Positions 63,201-64,000 of a stretch of DNA of 64,000 nucleotides are shown one piece after another. Both the position numbers and the translations under genes were made by a program. The number at the start of each line of letters is the position of its first letter. Position 1 is the first letter of the stretch. The DNA is from Numida meleagris. Taxonomy: Eukaryota > Chordata > Aves > Galliformes > Numididae. Under the pieces are notes generated by a model. The model saw nothing but the letters and a program-made list of their open reading frames with translations, did no database searches and was not told the origin of the DNA. The stretch is taken from contig NC_034411.1 in NCBI RefSeq assembly GCF_002078875.1, positions 56,841,238 through 56,905,237 of the forward strand, written 5' to 3'.

Positions 63201-64000
63201 GAAAGGAAATATTACAAATTAACAAACACTGAAGGAGAGTGTAGAAAGTAAATAGAAGACAGTTCTGGGAATTTGCTAGGCTACACGCTTCAAAATATCA
63301 CTTGCTGATAAAATTCAAGTTCAGTCTAAATACACTCAGCTTGAAATTTAATATTACTTCTAATAGTTTGATCAGCAATGATCTTCCGCTAATCTTTTAT
63401 GATTTCAGCAGTGTGTGTGAGCCAAAGGAGCTGTAATCCAAACAAAGTGCTTAACCACAAACAAGAAAATAACGGAATGAAAACTCATACAACAATTGTG
63501 GTGATTTTTGATCTAGCATCCTTTCCAAGTTGATAAACTGGAAAAGTTCTTAGTACTCTTCCATTTTTAGTGATATTTAGTCCACTAAAAACACAAAAGC
63601 TACTTACACCACCACTAACTGGTCCAAATGAATGTCCAGAAGAATCTGGTTCTTCAATATACAAAGTGTAGAAATCAGGCCTTGAGTTGTAAATAAATTG
63701 GAAAGGAATATTATGAAAACTTGGAGACATAATTACAAAAGAATATTTTCATTTTAAAAAGAAATGAAAGGAAATGTGAACAGAATTATAAGTAACCTGC
63801 TCAAACCTTAACAACAGCAACAAAAACCACACAGCAAATACAATCATCTACATTACTGTGAGTTTTGTAATTAACCAACATGGATTATTTGAAATAACAT
63901 TTTCAGAAACTGTATCCAGTATCTTTAATAGAATCCAGAAAACACTATGTAAAACTTCAAAATCTTAGAAGAGAAAAACAAGCTGTTCCTTGAGATATAA
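48043..64000 (-). CDS. ENPP3: ENPP3, last 15 coding exons (3' part of gene)
   Basis: Ectonucleotide pyrophosphatase/phosphodiesterase 3 (CD203c), a type II surface enzyme cleaving nucleoside triphosphates and dinucleotides. Exons in transcript order: 63608-63680, 62797-62905, 62525-62653, 62033-62064, 60110-60237, 59315-59381, 57688-57775, 56754-56923, 56598-56649, 55698-55852, 54586-54721, 53500-53577, 51940-52072, 50125-50281, 48043-48216. Every junction keeps frame; together 559 residues plus stop, matching human residues from about 318 to the end. Metal-ligand motifs [13 protein letters not shown] and GNHGYDNEF are intact, and the nuclease-like domain keeps the calcium-loop motif [27 protein letters not shown] and the end [12 protein letters not shown]...LPTFETEIN separate it from ENPP1. 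The catalytic Thr and somatomedin-B-like exons lie right of the window. Other introns (54722-55697, 55853-56597, 57776-59314, 60238-62032 and smaller ones) hold only AT-rich sequence and short A/T runs as far as I can see. Confidence 0.96.
48217..49093. other. last ENPP3 intron, part before the mariner
   Basis: AT-rich. It holds no recognised repeat other than the mariner that follows; a short AT microsatellite-like stretch lies near 49062-49074. Confidence 0.55.
49096..49598 (+). mobile_element. mariner element (Galluhop-like), internally deleted
   Basis: 503 bp in the last ENPP3 intron, opposite to the gene. It begins CAAGGGCTGCTCCGAAAGTA after a TA (49094-49095). Its end is the imperfect complement of this (AAATAGGAGACATTACTTTC, read as its complement) and is followed by TA (49599-49600); TA is the mariner target. 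The first 50 or so transposase residues are present from 49222 ([30 protein letters not shown], the helix-turn-helix region), then a junction near 49380 leads to the C-terminal part in another frame ([18 protein letters not shown], a stop, [10 protein letters not shown]). The catalytic core is deleted, so it could move only with a transposase supplied from elsewhere. Full-length relatives are about 1.2 kb. Confidence 0.9.
50125..50281 (-). CDS. ENPP3: ENPP3 exon, PTHYFVVL segment
   Basis: 157 bp, acceptor TTTATAG, donor GTAAGT. Encodes [20 protein letters not shown], then [12 protein letters not shown] and [19 protein letters not shown]. Four potential N-glycosylation sites are visible: NNT, NTS, NCT and NTE-like context excluded leaves NNT, NTS and NCT as the sound ones. 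Confidence 0.95.
50282..51939. other. ENPP3 intron: no gene seen
   Basis: AT-rich intronic sequence. The 107-codon plus frame at 50799-51122 and the 86-codon minus frame overlapping it are unrecognised. Confidence 0.6.
51940..52072 (-). CDS. ENPP3: ENPP3 exon with calcium-loop motif
   Basis: 133 bp, acceptor TTTGCAG, donor GTAAGT. Encodes [20 protein letters not shown], then [20 protein letters not shown] and IT. The Asp/Asn-rich DYNYDGHFD is the EF-hand-like calcium loop of the nuclease-like domain. Confidence 0.96.
52073..53499. other. ENPP3 intron with 18-bp tandem duplication
   Basis: AT-rich. At 52275-52310 an 18-bp unit GTAAATGCTATTAC plus four bases is present twice in tandem with two differences. 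Nothing else recognised. Confidence 0.6.
53500..53577 (-). CDS. ENPP3: ENPP3 exon, [13 protein letters not shown] segment
   Basis: 78 bp, acceptor TACATAG, donor GTAGGA. Encodes [20 protein letters not shown] and YRAFR in the nuclease-like domain. The open frame that continues upstream is intronic. Confidence 0.95.
53736..53798 (+). repeat. CR1 LINE 3' tip (about 60 bp)
   Basis: The plus strand reads GTTGGAGTAGATGACCTTGG, then CTTCCTTCCAACTC and ATGATTCTACGATAC, the conserved CR1 3' terminus. Very short, about 160 bp from the ENPP3 exon at 53500-53577. Confidence 0.8.
54586..54721 (-). CDS. ENPP3: ENPP3 exon, SDCLRADVR segment
   Basis: 136 bp, acceptor TTTGCAG, donor GTGAGC. Encodes [19 protein letters not shown], then the stretch to [15 protein letters not shown] and GFLYPP are shared with human ENPP3. 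A poly-A run (54728-54751, plus strand) lies just beyond the acceptor and is its pyrimidine tract on the minus strand. Confidence 0.95.
54728..54751. repeat. poly-A run next to ENPP3 acceptor
   Basis: A-rich tract on the plus strand immediately upstream (in gene sense) of the 54721 acceptor; on the minus strand it supplies an unusually long poly-T tract ending in TTTTTGCAG. Confidence 0.85.
55698..55852 (-). CDS. ENPP3: ENPP3 exon, [10 protein letters not shown] segment
   Basis: 155 bp, acceptor AATTATAG, donor GTAGGT. Encodes [20 protein letters not shown], then [19 protein letters not shown], the start of the nuclease-like domain. The acceptor is preceded by an AT-rich rather than a pyrimidine-rich tract. 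Confidence 0.94.
56598..56649 (-). CDS. ENPP3: ENPP3 52-bp exon, linker
   Basis: 52 bp, acceptor TTGCAG, donor GTAAGT. Encodes [17 protein letters not shown], corresponding to QVNQMLNLTQEE of human ENPP3. Two potential N-glycosylation sites (NAS, NLT). Found by homology; too short for an open-frame call. Confidence 0.92.
56754..56923 (-). CDS. ENPP3: ENPP3 exon, [15 protein letters not shown] segment
   Basis: 170 bp, acceptor CCAACAG, donor GTAAGT. Encodes [20 protein letters not shown], a family hallmark, followed by the variable linker ([14 protein letters not shown] to ELGCTCKD) between the catalytic and nuclease-like domains. Confidence 0.95.
57688..57775 (-). CDS. ENPP3: ENPP3 exon, end of catalytic domain
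   Basis: 88 bp, acceptor ATCCAG, donor GTGAGT. Encodes [19 protein letters not shown], then [10 protein letters not shown], nearly identical to human ENPP3. A split Asp codon joins it to the next exon. Confidence 0.96.
59315..59381 (-). CDS. ENPP3: ENPP3 exon with GNHGYDNEF metal-ligand His
   Basis: 67 bp, acceptor CCTTAG, donor GTAAGA. Encodes [18 protein letters not shown] and KSME. The His in GNHG corresponds to metal ligand His535 of human ENPP1. The segment before it differs from human, where it reads SNTNCGGG. Confidence 0.94.
60110..60237 (-). CDS. ENPP3: ENPP3 exon, [12 protein letters not shown] segment
   Basis: 128 bp, acceptor ATGCAG, donor GTACCA. Encodes [19 protein letters not shown], then [20 protein letters not shown] and LAV. 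The donor is weaker than the others but conserves the split Arg codon with the next exon. Confidence 0.95.
62033..62064 (-). CDS. ENPP3: ENPP3 32-bp micro-exon
   Basis: Only 32 bp: acceptor TTAACAG, donor GTAAGT. Encodes [10 protein letters not shown] after a split codon, aligning with human ENPP3 NSEEIVRNLS. It is too short to show as an open frame and was found by homology and phase with its neighbours. NLT is a potential glycosylation site. Confidence 0.9.
62525..62653 (-). CDS. ENPP3: ENPP3 exon, catalytic domain (MDMTYC...PAARIRA)
   Basis: 129 bp, acceptor CTTTAG, donor GTAAGT. Encodes [16 protein letters not shown], then [15 protein letters not shown], aligning with human ENPP3 MDQTYC...GPAPRIRA. 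The split Gly codon with the preceding exon is preserved. Confidence 0.95.
62797..62905 (-). CDS. ENPP3: ENPP3 exon with LADHG metal-ligand motif
   Basis: 109 bp, acceptor CTCACAG, donor GTAACG. Encodes [20 protein letters not shown], then [17 protein letters not shown]. The Asp-His pair corresponds to metal ligands Asp423-His424 of human ENPP1. [10 protein letters not shown] is an ENPP3 signature. Confidence 0.95.
63608..63680 (-). CDS. ENPP3: ENPP3 exon with EEPDSSGH metal-ligand motif
   Basis: 73 bp, donor GTAAGT, acceptor CTCAAG. Encodes [16 protein letters not shown] and then SFGPVSGG. The Asp and His of PDSSGH correspond to metal ligands Asp376 and His380 of human ENPP1. It is the first exon visible from the right edge; 63681-64000 is intron. 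Confidence 0.94.

Noticed and set aside
1..64000. tRNA, rRNA, CRISPR array or operon-like gene cluster
   Set aside because: None seen; the window is vertebrate intron and intergenic DNA.

Overview
The window is a piece of an avian, probably galliform (chicken- or turkey-like), nuclear chromosome. Support: AT-rich non-coding DNA with many CR1 LINE fragments, a mariner copy whose ends and coding remnants resemble the galliform element Galluhop, vertebrate split genes with canonical splice sites, and one CpG island. A 20-N assembly gap lies at 40297-40316. No bacterial, plasmid or phage features, CRISPR array or rRNA were seen, and no tRNA was recognised by eye.

Two paralogous genes lie in tandem, both on the minus strand. 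From 64000 down to 48043 are 15 coding exons of ENPP3 (ectonucleotide pyrophosphatase/phosphodiesterase 3). They carry the second half of the catalytic domain, the nuclease-like domain and the stop codon; the 5' part lies beyond the right edge. After about 22 kb without a recognisable gene comes the CpG-island promoter (about 24.9-25.8 kb) and first exon of ENPP1. Its exons 1-6 run down to 2485 and encode the cytosolic tail, transmembrane anchor, both somatomedin-B-like domains and the start of the catalytic domain; the rest lies beyond the left edge. Every exon junction I checked keeps the reading frame, so both genes look intact. The order ENPP3 then ENPP1, same direction, is the one known from human 6q23.2.

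The proteins are surface ecto-enzymes that hydrolyse extracellular nucleotides. ENPP1 makes pyrophosphate and AMP from ATP and restrains mineralisation. ENPP3 cleaves nucleoside triphosphates and dinucleotides at epithelial and leukocyte surfaces. The biochemistry is family knowledge; from the sequence I see conserved metal-ligand motifs and cysteine frameworks.

The rest is introns, intergenic DNA and repeats: CR1 fragments at about 1, 5.3, 19.4, 21.2, 26.3, 28.8, 31.4, 40.1, 41.1 and 53.7 kb; a solo LTR with a 5-bp target duplication in ENPP1 intron 1 (16888-17331); an internally deleted mariner in the last ENPP3 intron (49096-49598); and a second mariner piece cut by the gap (40317-40458). 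I found no convincing new biological system. The items most worth a second look are the uncertain ENPP1 start in a 95-codon open extension, the changed di-leucine sorting motif of ENPP1, and the gap locus flanked by nearly identical CR1 copies.
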